Shown: positions 13,817 to 22,434 of the stretch, in pieces | Position numbering within the stretch: position 1 is the first letter of the stretch | How the letters are laid out: each line of letters opens with the position of its first letter | NCBI GenBank assembly: GCA_945836835.1 | Contig: CAMAML010000001.1 | Span: 1 to 25,094 of the forward strand | DNA length: 25,094 bases | Source of the DNA: an uncultured cyanobacterium | GTDB taxonomy: Bacteria > Cyanobacteriota > Vampirovibrionia > Gastranaerophilales > Gastranaerophilaceae | Direction of reading: 5' to 3' | Notes under the pieces: model-generated | What the model was told of the DNA's origin: nothing | What the model saw: the letters and a program-made list of their open reading frames with translations, nothing else | The model's database searches: none | Position numbers and translations under genes: made by a program

Positions 13817-15010
13817 ATGAAAAAATTGGTTTTAATTTTAGCGGGAATGTTGTTATTGACTTTGCCGAGTTTTTCCGAAGAACGGGATTTGACCTTTATA
13901 TATATAAACGGTTCAAACAACAACGACACCAAGATGAAGAACTGGTACATCAAGGGCGTGAACAAGCTACATCCCGTGATGAAAAAGAAGTTTGAAAAAA
14001 ATCCTTCAATAAAAAAATGGACAAAAGAAAATAAACTCGTGATAGACGACGAGCCGCAAATTTTCTTTTGGGGCTACAACAGCAAGACGGATTTAGATTT
14101 TGTCAAAGAAAGGCTGGATATTTCAAAGGCGTTCAGTTCAACTTTGGCGTATGAAATTCGGAGTTTGTTGACACAGTTTATGCACGACGCAATTTGGGTT
14201 CAAAAACCGCACAATATGCTTCCGCTTATTGACGAATTGAACGATATGGTAAAAGCCGAAACCTCAAAAGGGAAAAAGGTTATTTTGTTCGGGTATTCGG
14301 CGGGTACGTTTGTGAATTACCAATATCTGTTGTATAAAATGCCTTATATAAACCTCGAAAAACTCTTTGAGGCAACGACTTCCAACGAAGAGCTTGTGAA
14401 ATTCGTAAGAGAAAACCCAAGGAAGAACACCTGCCTTTCGGCACTTTCTTATGAGAAAGGAAATTTGGGGGTAATTTCCGAGACGGGGCATCTGGTTTTA
14501 AATCAAGATACGGATGAGTTGAAGAAGAATTATTTGGTATTGGACGAGGCAACGGAGAGGTACTGTTCGCCCGAAGGTGCCGTTAAAGGGGCGGTAAATT
14601 TTGCAAGCCCTATTCCGCTTTTTTACTCGGATTTGAGCGACCCGAATTATCAGGTAACTTTTTATAACAAATATTTGCTAAAATACATTTTTGAAAACGG
14701 AGTGTATTTTTTGACGGTTAATTTTAGGGAAGATCCTCTGGGATTTCCGAGTGGCAGAAATTTGACAATCCCACAATATGAAGAGGTATTAGACTTTACA
14801 ATCGAGAAGCCGAACGGGGTAATTTACGATTACTCGAGCGTTTGGTCGAAGCGGTCGGCACTTTTTGCACATACTTCCTACTGGTCTGCGAGAGGAACTT
14901 TTTCCAATGCCGTCGTCAAAAGTTTTGTGAACGGGACAAAATTTTTGTATGACGAAAATTATCAGAACAAAGTTTTGAAAAGAAAAAGTAAGAAATCCGA
15001 AATTTTGTAA
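13817..15010 (+). CDS. Secreted alpha/beta-hydrolase-like protein, unknown substrate
   Basis: A 397-residue protein with an N-terminal signal peptide (MKKLVLILAGMLLLTLPSFS, likely cleaved near residue 20). The nucleophile elbow GYSAG (159-163) places Ser161 at the end of the strand KKVILF. D306 in FREDPLGF and H352 in FAHTSYW are well placed to complete a Ser-Asp-His triad. An oxyanion-type FIYINGSNNND lies right after the signal. This fits an exported lipase/esterase-like hydrolase, but no subfamily is recognised. TTG 13814 is an alternative start three bases upstream; the Shine-Dalgarno-like AGAGGG is 10-13 bases away. Position after rfbCB suggests an envelope role (inference). Confidence 0.8.
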   Translation: MKKLVLILAGMLLLTLPSFSEERDLTFIYINGSNNNDTKMKNWYIKGVNKLHPVMKKKFEKNPSIKKWTKENKLVIDDEPQIFFWGYNSKTDLDFVKERLDISKAFSSTLAYEIRSLLTQFMHDAIWVQKPHNMLPLIDELNDMVKAETSKGKKVILFGYSAGTFVNYQYLLYKMPYINLEKLFEATTSNEELVKFVRENPRKNTCLSALSYEKGNLGVISETGHLVLNQDTDELKKNYLVLDEATERYCSPEGAVKGAVNFASPIPLFYSDLSDPNYQVTFYNKYLLKYIFENGVYFLTVNFREDPLGFPSGRNLTIPQYEEVLDFTIEKPNGVIYDYSSVWSKRSALFAHTSYWSARGTFSNAVVKSFVNGTKFLYDENYQNKVLKRKSKKSEIL

Positions 15011-15109
15011 CGAGATGTTAAGCAATTTTCGAAAATATTAAATAAATGCCTAAAACAGACCGATAATACGATTAAGTGTAAAAGTGCATAAATTATCTTG
15101 AGGTTACGT
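15011..15109 (+). other. Short spacer before the giant gene
   Basis: This 99-base AT-rich spacer contains the palindrome ATTTTCGAAAAT near 15025 and a GAGG Shine-Dalgarno sequence at 15100-15103. No convincing terminator or promoter pair is seen. Confidence 0.4.
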
Positions 15110-18100
15110 ATGGCTCCGACGGGCAGAGTACAATTTGGAAACGGTTATTCATATGAAGTGGTGAACGGCAAAACCGTTTATTATAAAGGCAATCAAAAAA
15201 TTAACAAGTCTGTTTTTCTGTCTAATGCGGGGGCGGTCGAAAAGAACGGAAAGATTGTCGTAAATAACTCCAAAAATACTACTTTTATTGCCTCAAACGG
15301 CAAAAAATATACGATTATCGGAGTTGTACAGGGATCAAAGCGAGGACATTTGGTCGTTCGGGACGAAAAAGGCAACAAGGCTTATGCGTCTTCGGCAAAC
15401 CATACTTTGCTGTCGGAAAGTTATGTCAAAAATTGCCTGCATTATGACACATCAAAGGACAATGTAAAAGGGGCTAAAGGTGAAAGTTATGCCGTAATAC
15501 CTAAAGATCCGAAGTCGAAGAAAAATCCGTTCGGGCGGATTTATGCGGTAAATAAGTTTGGCAAACAGGTTGTATTGGGCAAGAACAAGAATGGGAGATA
15601 TGTTCCGATAGATGAGGGATACGCTCGTGCGACAGAATATGTTCATGAAATGAAATCCGAAATTTCCAAAGCCAAAAACGCAAAGAATAAAAAACGTCAA
15701 CAACAACTTGAAAATGAGATGAAATCTCGTTCTTCTTATTCCAATCAAAATGTAACGAGATATAAGAGTAAAGGAGGCAAGGTTTGGTATATCGACAACA
15801 AAACGGGTAAGCCCGTTAATCTTGTAACTCAGGAGGCAAAGGCTATTATTGCCGATTTGGATGATGCCGCAAGCGGATATTTGGGATTTATCGGTACGAA
15901 AGACGGCAAGCTGAAACGGGCAAACGCCGGAATTCAAGATCCTGAAGTTTTGAAAAAGATTAACGAACATTATTCCAAAGACAGTGATTATAAGAAAAAA
16001 TCCGATCCGAGGAGCGGAAAGTATAAGAGTTCTTATGAGGCGTTTTTGGCAAGCGAGATTAAAGACCATGAGGTTTACGGATTTAATCTTGATTTGGTCG
16101 CAAACGGTGCAATCCAAAGTCGGGAACGTAAGCAAGAAATTTTCTATACAAATTTAACTAAATACGGTGACAAAGCCGAAAACAGAAATGCGACAATGCA
16201 GACCATTAGAACTCGTGAAGAATTGAACGATTTGACGGAAGGGGTTACATACACTGACAGACGAGGCAAAAAACAGACCCGACAGGGATTAAGGCAATAT
16301 AATGCCGCAAACGGTATTAAACCTCAAAATTCCGAAACACCGATTGAAGCGTTGACGAGATCTAAGACCAAAGATAACCCGCAGGAAATTTATCTTGCGG
16401 TGCAGAATTTGACGGCAGGTAAACCGGAATTATTTACCGAGGGTGAGTCGGCGAACATTATGGGGCGTGCCGGAGCAAAAATGCTCGCGAGCGGAAATTC
16501 CGATAACGTCAAAAAAGCACTTTCTAATCGCGATAAGAAATACTATGCCGCTCTTAACAAATATTCGGGCGGAAAGCTCGAAAAGCATGCGTCAAAACTT
16601 GATTTAATGCTTGCCGATTACAAAAAATTCAGTAATACGGAAATTGCTGAAGTTGTCGTTCAAGAACTTAATAATGCTCGTTTAGCTGCTAAAAAAAAAT
16701 ATGCGGAGCGGAGCGAAATGAACAATCCTTATGCCGATGCGGCTACCACCGGATTTTCTTCGATGAGTGCTTCGGATAATTCTTACGAAAAAAATGAACA
16801 TATATCCAATGCTTATGCATTGATTAAAAATCCCGAAATCTTAGCGCTGGTCGAGAAAAAATGTCCGTGGTTTAAAAGCGTTGCGATAGACAAAACATAT
16901 CCTAAAAATGCAACCAATGAGGATAAAATCTTTTATAACACAATATTAAACGATCAACACAGAGATTTTTCAAAGTTGAACATGGTTTCCAATTCACCTA
17001 AGTTAAAACTGAGTTCGGAAGAAGTTCAAGAGAACAAAGCTTATGTTGAATATTTAAAGCAACTATACAAAAGTATGGAAACCGAACATGACATGACGCT
17101 TGCGTCCGAAGGTTGGAAACAAAAACTGGTTTCTTCTTTAAGGTCGGATATGTTTAAGGGAACGACAAAAGAAGATGTTACAAGACGACAACAGGAATAT
17201 CAGTCAATACTTAAAAAACTTGATGCGGCGGCGGAAGGAAAACTTGTTGACAAAAACGGGAAGCCCGTAAAATTTGAGGATGCCGTTAAACAGTATTCGG
17301 GAATGAATTTGGCGGAATTAAATCAGGCATATTCAACGCATCAACTATACGGAGAAATTGTACTGGATTTAAGTGTGGCTGCCGTTACAATGCCGATAGG
17401 CGGAGGTATCGGCAGAGGAATTTCTACTGTTGCAAATCTCGGCAAAGGTGCAAAACTTGTGACAACTGCATTGACAACGGGTGCTGTTGCGGGAACGGGA
17501 CAGCTGATTTTGGATGAAAGTGATATTGCAACGAGTTTGGCGGGTAACACGTTTGAAAGACGTGCCTTGGCAAAAGATAAAGCGATTATGACGGCGGAAT
17601 TTGGCACGCTTGGCACGGGTGTTGGCGGTGTAACCGGCATGGTGTCGAATAAGGTTGCAACAACGGCATCTACCCTCGGTAAAGCTCGTGCCGGGGTTGC
17701 TGCGGTTCAGGTTGCGGGCTTGGCGGCTGACGTCGGGGTCGGAATGGGTATTACCGAGATGAACGGCTCAGATGCGGTCGAATTTTTGCACGATCCGTTG
17801 GCTCTCGGGATGATGATTGTCGCTCACGGGCATTCCGCACTTTCATCCACAAAATCAATTCCGCAGTTGAGGGCGCAGGCACTTGCTAAATCTCATCAGC
17901 TTGCTTTGGCAAAAGAATATAATACGGGTATGCTGGGATCGGATGATATTGCACATCTCCAAAAGACAAATATGACAATTAATGAGGCTAAAAACTATCT
18001 TGCAAACAATGCAAAATTTAATCAAAACGGCAAAAACGGCGTAAGGTTTGAAGAAGGACATAATCAGCTTGTCGTTGTGGACGAAAACGGAACTCATACC

Positions 18101-20605
18101 TTCAAATTTGGCAAAGACGGTAAGGCGGCAGGATATTCAAAAGCTAAGCCGCAGGATTACAATTTGACGGTTGAACAGAGTTTGGAGCTGCAAAATTATG
18201 CAAAAGAGGGTAAAGCCGACCCGATTTTGGCAAACAATGCGGTTGAGAGGGCAAAAATCGTCGAGAACCAAAAAGTTCACCAAAAACTTGACGGCAAAAC
18301 TTTTGACGATATTTTCGGGAAAATTCGAGGAAAAGCTCATTTTGAAATTCATTCTCTTGACGGCAAAGGGCGTTTGATTAAGATTAAATCTTCAAGAGGT
18401 AAATTTGACGTTTACGAGTTTGACTCTGACGGCAAAATTAATAGATTTTCGAGAGGGATTAGCGAGAACGATTTTGCAAAAACGTACGCAGGGTTTAAGG
18501 ATGCAAAAGTAGCTCACTACCGTCCGACTTCGGGTCGTTTAGGAATGAATAATATTGTTCCCGATGACCCTACGCCCGGAGTTGCAGAAAACATCCGTCC
18601 GGAAGCGGTCAGTGACGGTGCAACATGGTATTTTTCAGTGGACATTCCTGAAACATCTCATGTGGTTGCCCCTGATCCAACTCCAACCCCACAAGGGCCT
18701 ACAATAATAACCCGTAAGGCTACTTGGTTCAGAAAAGGTATCAGTAACCTTAAAGTTACAACAGATGCTGACGGACAAGTGATTAAAAAGACTTATGACT
18801 CCAAAAAACTCGGCAGTGTCGAAGAAAACTATCTAGACGGCAGGATTTCGGAACGCATCAGCGAGAAAAAGGGCGTTCGGGTTGTTGAATCTTTTAACTC
18901 CAAAGGTAAACGTACATCGGTTTCCTTTGAGGCAAACGGCGTTGTAACCACCAATAAATTCCATAATGGGAAACGAACACAAAGAATTGTAGATAGTCAC
19001 GGGAAACAGGTAATAGAAGAATATCATGATAACGGTAGACTTGCAAAACAAACCGTATATGAAGGTACTACAGCAAAAATAGAATCCTTCGATAAAAAAG
19101 GTAACCTCACAAAGACTGATGTTACCGAAAACGGAAAAAGAGTTACAAACGATTTCTACGATAGTCTTACCATTGAGAGTGATTACTCGACAGACGCTGA
19201 TATATACACTTATCACCAAAAAGATGACAAGCGTATAAAAGTATCATTTGCCAATGAAGATCAAATAGTCTTAATCCGAGGTGAAAATGATGTTGCGGTC
19301 TACAAATATGATCCAAATTCCAAACGGTATCTTAGACCTGTTGATGATACCGGCAGTTATGTGCGAGATGACGGCTCGTTCTGTGAGGCAAAATTCGATT
19401 ATCAAAAGAAGCAATTTACATTTGAAAATCCTAATAAAAAGATAAAACCGTTTGAAGTGAAACCAACATCTTCAATCAAAAACCCTGACAAAAAAGGGGT
19501 AATTACTCGAAGTGCCGATACCCCTTCGGCAGCTCCGACGGTGGAACATTCCGAGGGAACGTCAACAACATCTTCGGGACACAAGGGTCTGAATCGTACC
19601 GCAAAATGGCTTCTCGGCGGAACCGTAATCGCAGGAATAGTCGGTCCAAACATTGAAGAAATCGAGAAAATGCTCGGAATTACGACAGATGAAGAAGGAA
19701 ACATTACGGAAGAACCAATCAATGAGGTCGAAGGCGAAGAAGAAGATGATGAAGGAGAAAGCGTTGTTAATGACGAACCTATCGACGACATTGAGACCTT
19801 GACGAGCGACGGCGAAGATGTGACGGATGACAGTGAAAACGCACCGCCTGCTGACGGAGGCGGGACAAGCACACCGGAAGAAACAAACGAAAACGGAGCA
19901 GGAGCAGTAACCGAAACGGAAGCTGAAACTGAAGAGGATGCAGGAACGGGCGCAGGTTCGGGCGCAACATCACCATCCGAAAACACCGATACCGACGAAA
20001 ATTTCTGGGAAGGAATGGATGATGTCGATATAGAACCGTCGACAAATACCCCCGTAACCCAAGTCACGCAAACGGGAAATCAGTCGAGTGTACAGGTTGA
20101 TGATGACGACGATGACCGAGACGATGATTCGGATAACGACATTGACACCGGAGCAATACAGGCAGACTCCGTTATTGAAGATAATCAGCCTCAGATTAAA
20201 CCGCCGGAAGATGTTACATTGGTTGATCCGATTGAGGTTGCGGAAACTCCCGTAACGATCGAGGTTGCTCAAACGGTTACCGCAAACGAGGGACAACCTA
20301 CGCTTGATGCGACGGAACGCCACGAAATAACCTCGCCTGCGATAGTCGAGCTTACGCAGAAAATACAAAATGCCAAAAACAAAGAAGAAATCAAAGAAAT
20401 TGTTGAAGAAATCTCTAAATATCAAGATTTCAAAGAGAAAAAAATGCTCCTTGGGGCCTGTGAAGATAAGTTAGACGAAATTGACGAAACCGAAGAGGCG
20501 GAGGACGTAATTATCAGAGAATTGAACCCGTTTGGGGATATGACTTATTCCGAAGAGGCGGACAAAAAACGACGGGAAAATCCCGACAATCCGTTTTTTG
20601 CTTAG
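15110..20605 (+). CDS. Giant multidomain protein of unknown function (1831 aa)
   Basis: ATG 15110 follows GAGG (15100-15103); TTG 15098 is a weaker alternative. There is no signal peptide. In order: an N-terminal part rich in Gly/Lys/Asn/Tyr beta-like stretches (1-130, GNGYSYEVVNGKTVYYKG); a charged helix (about 176-210); a long mostly helical region; a glycine-rich hydrophobic block (about 745-925, MPIGGGIGRGISTV, GTLGTGVGGVTGMVS); a beta-like region; six 21-22-residue repeats (1217-1352); one membrane span (about 1498-1517, WLLGGTVIAGIVG); an Asp/Glu/Thr-rich segment (about 1538-1690, with a run of six Asp); and a charged helical end. The composition suggests a membrane-associated surface or interaction protein. 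I recognise no enzyme. An interleaved terminator/promoter follows. Confidence 0.85.
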   Translation: MAPTGRVQFGNGYSYEVVNGKTVYYKGNQKINKSVFLSNAGAVEKNGKIVVNNSKNTTFIASNGKKYTIIGVVQGSKRGHLVVRDEKGNKAYASSANHTLLSESYVKNCLHYDTSKDNVKGAKGESYAVIPKDPKSKKNPFGRIYAVNKFGKQVVLGKNKNGRYVPIDEGYARATEYVHEMKSEISKAKNAKNKKRQQQLENEMKSRSSYSNQNVTRYKSKGGKVWYIDNKTGKPVNLVTQEAKAIIADLDDAASGYLGFIGTKDGKLKRANAGIQDPEVLKKINEHYSKDSDYKKKSDPRSGKYKSSYEAFLASEIKDHEVYGFNLDLVANGAIQSRERKQEIFYTNLTKYGDKAENRNATMQTIRTREELNDLTEGVTYTDRRGKKQTRQGLRQYNAANGIKPQNSETPIEALTRSKTKDNPQEIYLAVQNLTAGKPELFTEGESANIMGRAGAKMLASGNSDNVKKALSNRDKKYYAALNKYSGGKLEKHASKLDLMLADYKKFSNTEIAEVVVQELNNARLAAKKKYAERSEMNNPYADAATTGFSSMSASDNSYEKNEHISNAYALIKNPEILALVEKKCPWFKSVAIDKTYPKNATNEDKIFYNTILNDQHRDFSKLNMVSNSPKLKLSSEEVQENKAYVEYLKQLYKSMETEHDMTLASEGWKQKLVSSLRSDMFKGTTKEDVTRRQQEYQSILKKLDAAAEGKLVDKNGKPVKFEDAVKQYSGMNLAELNQAYSTHQLYGEIVLDLSVAAVTMPIGGGIGRGISTVANLGKGAKLVTTALTTGAVAGTGQLILDESDIATSLAGNTFERRALAKDKAIMTAEFGTLGTGVGGVTGMVSNKVATTASTLGKARAGVAAVQVAGLAADVGVGMGITEMNGSDAVEFLHDPLALGMMIVAHGHSALSSTKSIPQLRAQALAKSHQLALAKEYNTGMLGSDDIAHLQKTNMTINEAKNYLANNAKFNQNGKNGVRFEEGHNQLVVVDENGTHTFKFGKDGKAAGYSKAKPQDYNLTVEQSLELQNYAKEGKADPILANNAVERAKIVENQKVHQKLDGKTFDDIFGKIRGKAHFEIHSLDGKGRLIKIKSSRGKFDVYEFDSDGKINRFSRGISENDFAKTYAGFKDAKVAHYRPTSGRLGMNNIVPDDPTPGVAENIRPEAVSDGATWYFSVDIPETSHVVAPDPTPTPQGPTIITRKATWFRKGISNLKVTTDADGQVIKKTYDSKKLGSVEENYLDGRISERISEKKGVRVVESFNSKGKRTSVSFEANGVVTTNKFHNGKRTQRIVDSHGKQVIEEYHDNGRLAKQTVYEGTTAKIESFDKKGNLTKTDVTENGKRVTNDFYDSLTIESDYSTDADIYTYHQKDDKRIKVSFANEDQIVLIRGENDVAVYKYDPNSKRYLRPVDDTGSYVRDDGSFCEAKFDYQKKQFTFENPNKKIKPFEVKPTSSIKNPDKKGVITRSADTPSAAPTVEHSEGTSTTSSGHKGLNRTAKWLLGGTVIAGIVGPNIEEIEKMLGITTDEEGNITEEPINEVEGEEEDDEGESVVNDEPIDDIETLTSDGEDVTDDSENAPPADGGGTSTPEETNENGAGAVTETEAETEEDAGTGAGSGATSPSENTDTDENFWEGMDDVDIEPSTNTPVTQVTQTGNQSSVQVDDDDDDRDDDSDNDIDTGAIQADSVIEDNQPQIKPPEDVTLVDPIEVAETPVTIEVAQTVTANEGQPTLDATERHEITSPAIVELTQKIQNAKNKEEIKEIVEEISKYQDFKEKKMLLGACEDKLDEIDETEEAEDVIIRELNPFGDMTYSEEADKKRRENPDNPFFA
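18758..19165 (+). repeat. Six tandem 21-22-residue repeats inside the giant protein
   Basis: Residues 1217-1352 repeat a pattern of roughly [EN]xx[FY]xxxGK/R, then about 10 residues, then G. Examples are EENYLDGRI, VESFNSKGKR, TNKFHNGKR, IEEYHDNGRL and IESFDKKGNL. This resembles MORN-variant repeats of YwqK-family proteins and YD-type repeats, which form extended beta structures. Units have diverged in DNA sequence, so the repeats are old rather than a recent expansion. Confidence 0.7.
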
Positions 20606-20613
20606 AATAAATT

Positions 20614-20647
20614 AAAAAATCTCTCGACAAAATCGAGGGATTTTTTT
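20614..20647 (+). terminator. Intrinsic terminator of the giant gene
   Basis: A 14-bp stem (20614-20627 with 20633-20646, one G-U pair), a CAAAA loop and a T-run (20641-20647). It lies 8 bases after the stop codon. Confidence 0.9.
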
Positions 20648-20652
20648 ATAAT
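20624..20652 (+). promoter_or_regulatory. Promoter embedded in the terminator, driving the zincin gene
   Basis: TCGACA (20624-20629, 5 of 6 matches to the -35 consensus), a 17-base spacer and a perfect TATAAT (20647-20652). The -35 occupies the top of the terminator stem and its loop, and the -10 starts at the last T of the T-run. Transcription would start near 20659. Confidence 0.7.
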
Positions 20653-20670
20653 TAATTTGAGAGAGAAAAC

Positions 20671-21477
20671 ATGTCCGATATTCAAAAAAAAGAGCTTATA
20701 AAATACTGTAAATCTTTGGGGCTTGAGGTTCACACGACAACAAAAGCCCGAGGGCATTCGGGGTTCTTTTTAAAAAATCGGATAGATATTTCAAAAAATC
20801 TTCCCGAACAAAAGATAGTCCAAACCCTTTTGCACGAATTTGCCCACTATGTTCACTTTAAAATCAATCCGAACCTCCACCGAAACGGCGGAGGGCTTGA
20901 AGAATTATTTGGAACAAACGTCGCCAATTTGGAAGAAGAACTGTTTAAGGTGACAAATTTTGTGGACGAAAACTCTTTATGCGTAAGGCTGTACGAGCTT
21001 AAAGCAAGGAACAAAGAAAAACTTCTTGAATATGAAAAAATCGTCAAATCGGAATACCCGAAATTTCAACGCTCAAAAAAGTTCAAAGAGTTTGACAAAT
21101 TTATAAAAAAATCAAGGGCGAAATATCTTCTCAAATACGACCGAGTTCGTTTGGTGACGGGGGTTTTCAGAAAAACTGTTCAAAACATTTCGGTAGTCAA
21201 TTTGGAGCGGGATTTCCCGGAAATTTCCGAAAGTTTTTGTGCGTATATCCGACTTCGCTCATGCCTCAGACGTCAGGCGAGATTAAGCTCAAAAATCAAT
21301 CGGCTGCAAAAATATTACAAAAAGCCGACCGAACTTTTTGCCCGACTGGTCGAAGGGCTTTACCTTGACCGTGAGTGGGTTTGTGCAATCGCCCCTAATG
21401 CCACGAAAATCTTCTTTGAAAATTTGGACAAAAACTTTTATCCTAATCTTCTGCCCCTGAAGAATTATTTGAGCTGA
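20671..21477 (+). CDS. HExxH zinc-metallopeptidase-like protein
   Basis: A 268-residue protein with TLLHEFAHYVHF. This is a zincin motif with H55 and H59 as predicted zinc ligands and E56 as catalytic base. A candidate third ligand is E221 in KKPTELFARLVE. Between them lies a long charged helical region (about 95-215) rich in Lys and Arg. There is no signal peptide or membrane span, so it probably acts in the cytoplasm. The arrangement recalls ImmA/IrrE-type or phage-associated zincins, but the fold family is not clear to me. A weak GAGAGAG Shine-Dalgarno sequence precedes the ATG. Its own promoter overlaps the terminator of the giant gene. It converges with the reverse-strand operon. Confidence 0.75.
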   Translation: MSDIQKKELIKYCKSLGLEVHTTTKARGHSGFFLKNRIDISKNLPEQKIVQTLLHEFAHYVHFKINPNLHRNGGGLEELFGTNVANLEEELFKVTNFVDENSLCVRLYELKARNKEKLLEYEKIVKSEYPKFQRSKKFKEFDKFIKKSRAKYLLKYDRVRLVTGVFRKTVQNISVVNLERDFPEISESFCAYIRLRSCLRRQARLSSKINRLQKYYKKPTELFARLVEGLYLDREWVCAIAPNATKIFFENLDKNFYPNLLPLKNYLS

Positions 21478-21496
21478 AATTTTTATATTACAGCTC
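21471..21496. other. Inverted repeat between convergent stop codons
   Basis: GAGCTG (21471-21476) pairs with CAGCTC (21491-21496), with a 14-base AT-rich loop. The repeat spans both convergent stop codons. It may act as a weak bidirectional end, but there is no clear T-run next to the stem. Confidence 0.35.
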
Positions 21497-22417
21497 CAGC
21501 TCCAGCCCTTCTTGTGCAAGAATTGCGTTTTTGTCGATTAACGTAAATTTTTCTTTGAGTTGGTTAAGTTTTTCGTCCGAATACGAAGGGTCAAAGTGGA
21601 AAAATACGAGTTTTTTCGCTTTTGTTTTTTTCTTGCACTCAAGCGCCATCTCAAACGTCGAATGACCGTAGCCCTGTTTCGGGACAAACGCGTCCATATA
21701 ATCTTCCGTCGTATACTGTGAGTCGTGGATTAAAAGGTCACAACCTTGTGCAAACCTCTCGAGTTTTCTGTCCCCGCCAAAGTATGTTTCTTTGTCCGAG
21801 GCGTAGACAAGGCTCTTCCCTTTGTAGGAAATTTTGAAAATCAAAACGCCTTCCTGCGGGTGAGCGTACGAGCGGTAACAAGTGATTACGACGTCGTCTT
21901 TCTCTGTTGTCAAATCTTTTTCCGACTCAATTCGTTTTACAATCGGGCTTTGCCCTTTTTTGAGGATGATTGCGTCGGTTTCGCTAATCTCTCTGATGTT
22001 AAGGTTCCCCGCAATCGAACCTAAGTCAACGGGGAAAGACTTCCCGAACAACAAAGTCGCAAGCTCATCGGAGAGGCTTTCGCTGTAGTTTACGTTCCCG
22101 TAAACGTCCAAGACGGTTGATGGGATGTGCAAAGGTCTGAAAAAAGTAAACCCCTGGATGTGGTCTTGGTGGATGTGGGATAATAAAACAACCGCTTTAA
22201 TCGGGGTTCTTTCCTCTTTTGTCATGCCTGAGGTGAGGTAGTTTTTCATAAGCTCGTTGCCGATATTCACAAGCCCCGTTCCCGCGTCAATGATAATCAG
22301 ATGCCCGCCGACGTTAATCTCCGTACAAGCTGTGTTTCCGCCGTACTCAAGAAAATCCCTTTCAACCACGGGATAACTTCCTCTGACCCCTCTGAATTTT
22401 ACTCTAAAATCGCTCAT
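21488..22417 (-). CDS. Metallo-beta-lactamase-fold hydrolase, likely phosphodiesterase
   Basis: A 309-residue MBL-fold enzyme. The N-terminal GVRGSYPVVERDFLEYGGNTAC and IIIDAGTGL are typical of COG1235-like (PhnP-type cyclic phosphodiesterase) proteins. The metal-binding motif SHIHQDHIQG gives H81, H83, D85 and H86. Further likely ligands are H186, D208 (YASDKE) and H274 (FFHFDPSYSD). The substrate may be a cyclic nucleotide, a sugar cyclic phosphate or RNA; sequence alone does not decide. No signal peptide. It is the last gene of the three-gene reverse operon, starting 17 bases after the calcineurin-type gene, with AGGAT upstream. Confidence 0.88.
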   Translation of the reverse strand: MSDFRVKFRGVRGSYPVVERDFLEYGGNTACTEINVGGHLIIIDAGTGLVNIGNELMKNYLTSGMTKEERTPIKAVVLLSHIHQDHIQGFTFFRPLHIPSTVLDVYGNVNYSESLSDELATLLFGKSFPVDLGSIAGNLNIREISETDAIILKKGQSPIVKRIESEKDLTTEKDDVVITCYRSYAHPQEGVLIFKISYKGKSLVYASDKETYFGGDRKLERFAQGCDLLIHDSQYTTEDYMDAFVPKQGYGHSTFEMALECKKKTKAKKLVFFHFDPSYSDEKLNQLKEKFTLIDKNAILAQEGLELEL

Positions 22418-22434
22418 CTTTTCAAAATCCTATC

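Noticed and set aside
19402..20067. 221-codon reverse-strand frame rich in Ser, Pro and Val
   Set aside because: It mirrors the Asp/Glu/Thr-rich codons of the giant gene and has no start signals. It is a composition shadow.
20092..20150. GAT/GAC-rich stretch as a DNA tandem repeat or CRISPR-like array
   Set aside because: It is simply the codons of an Asp-rich protein segment in frame, with no repeat-spacer pattern.
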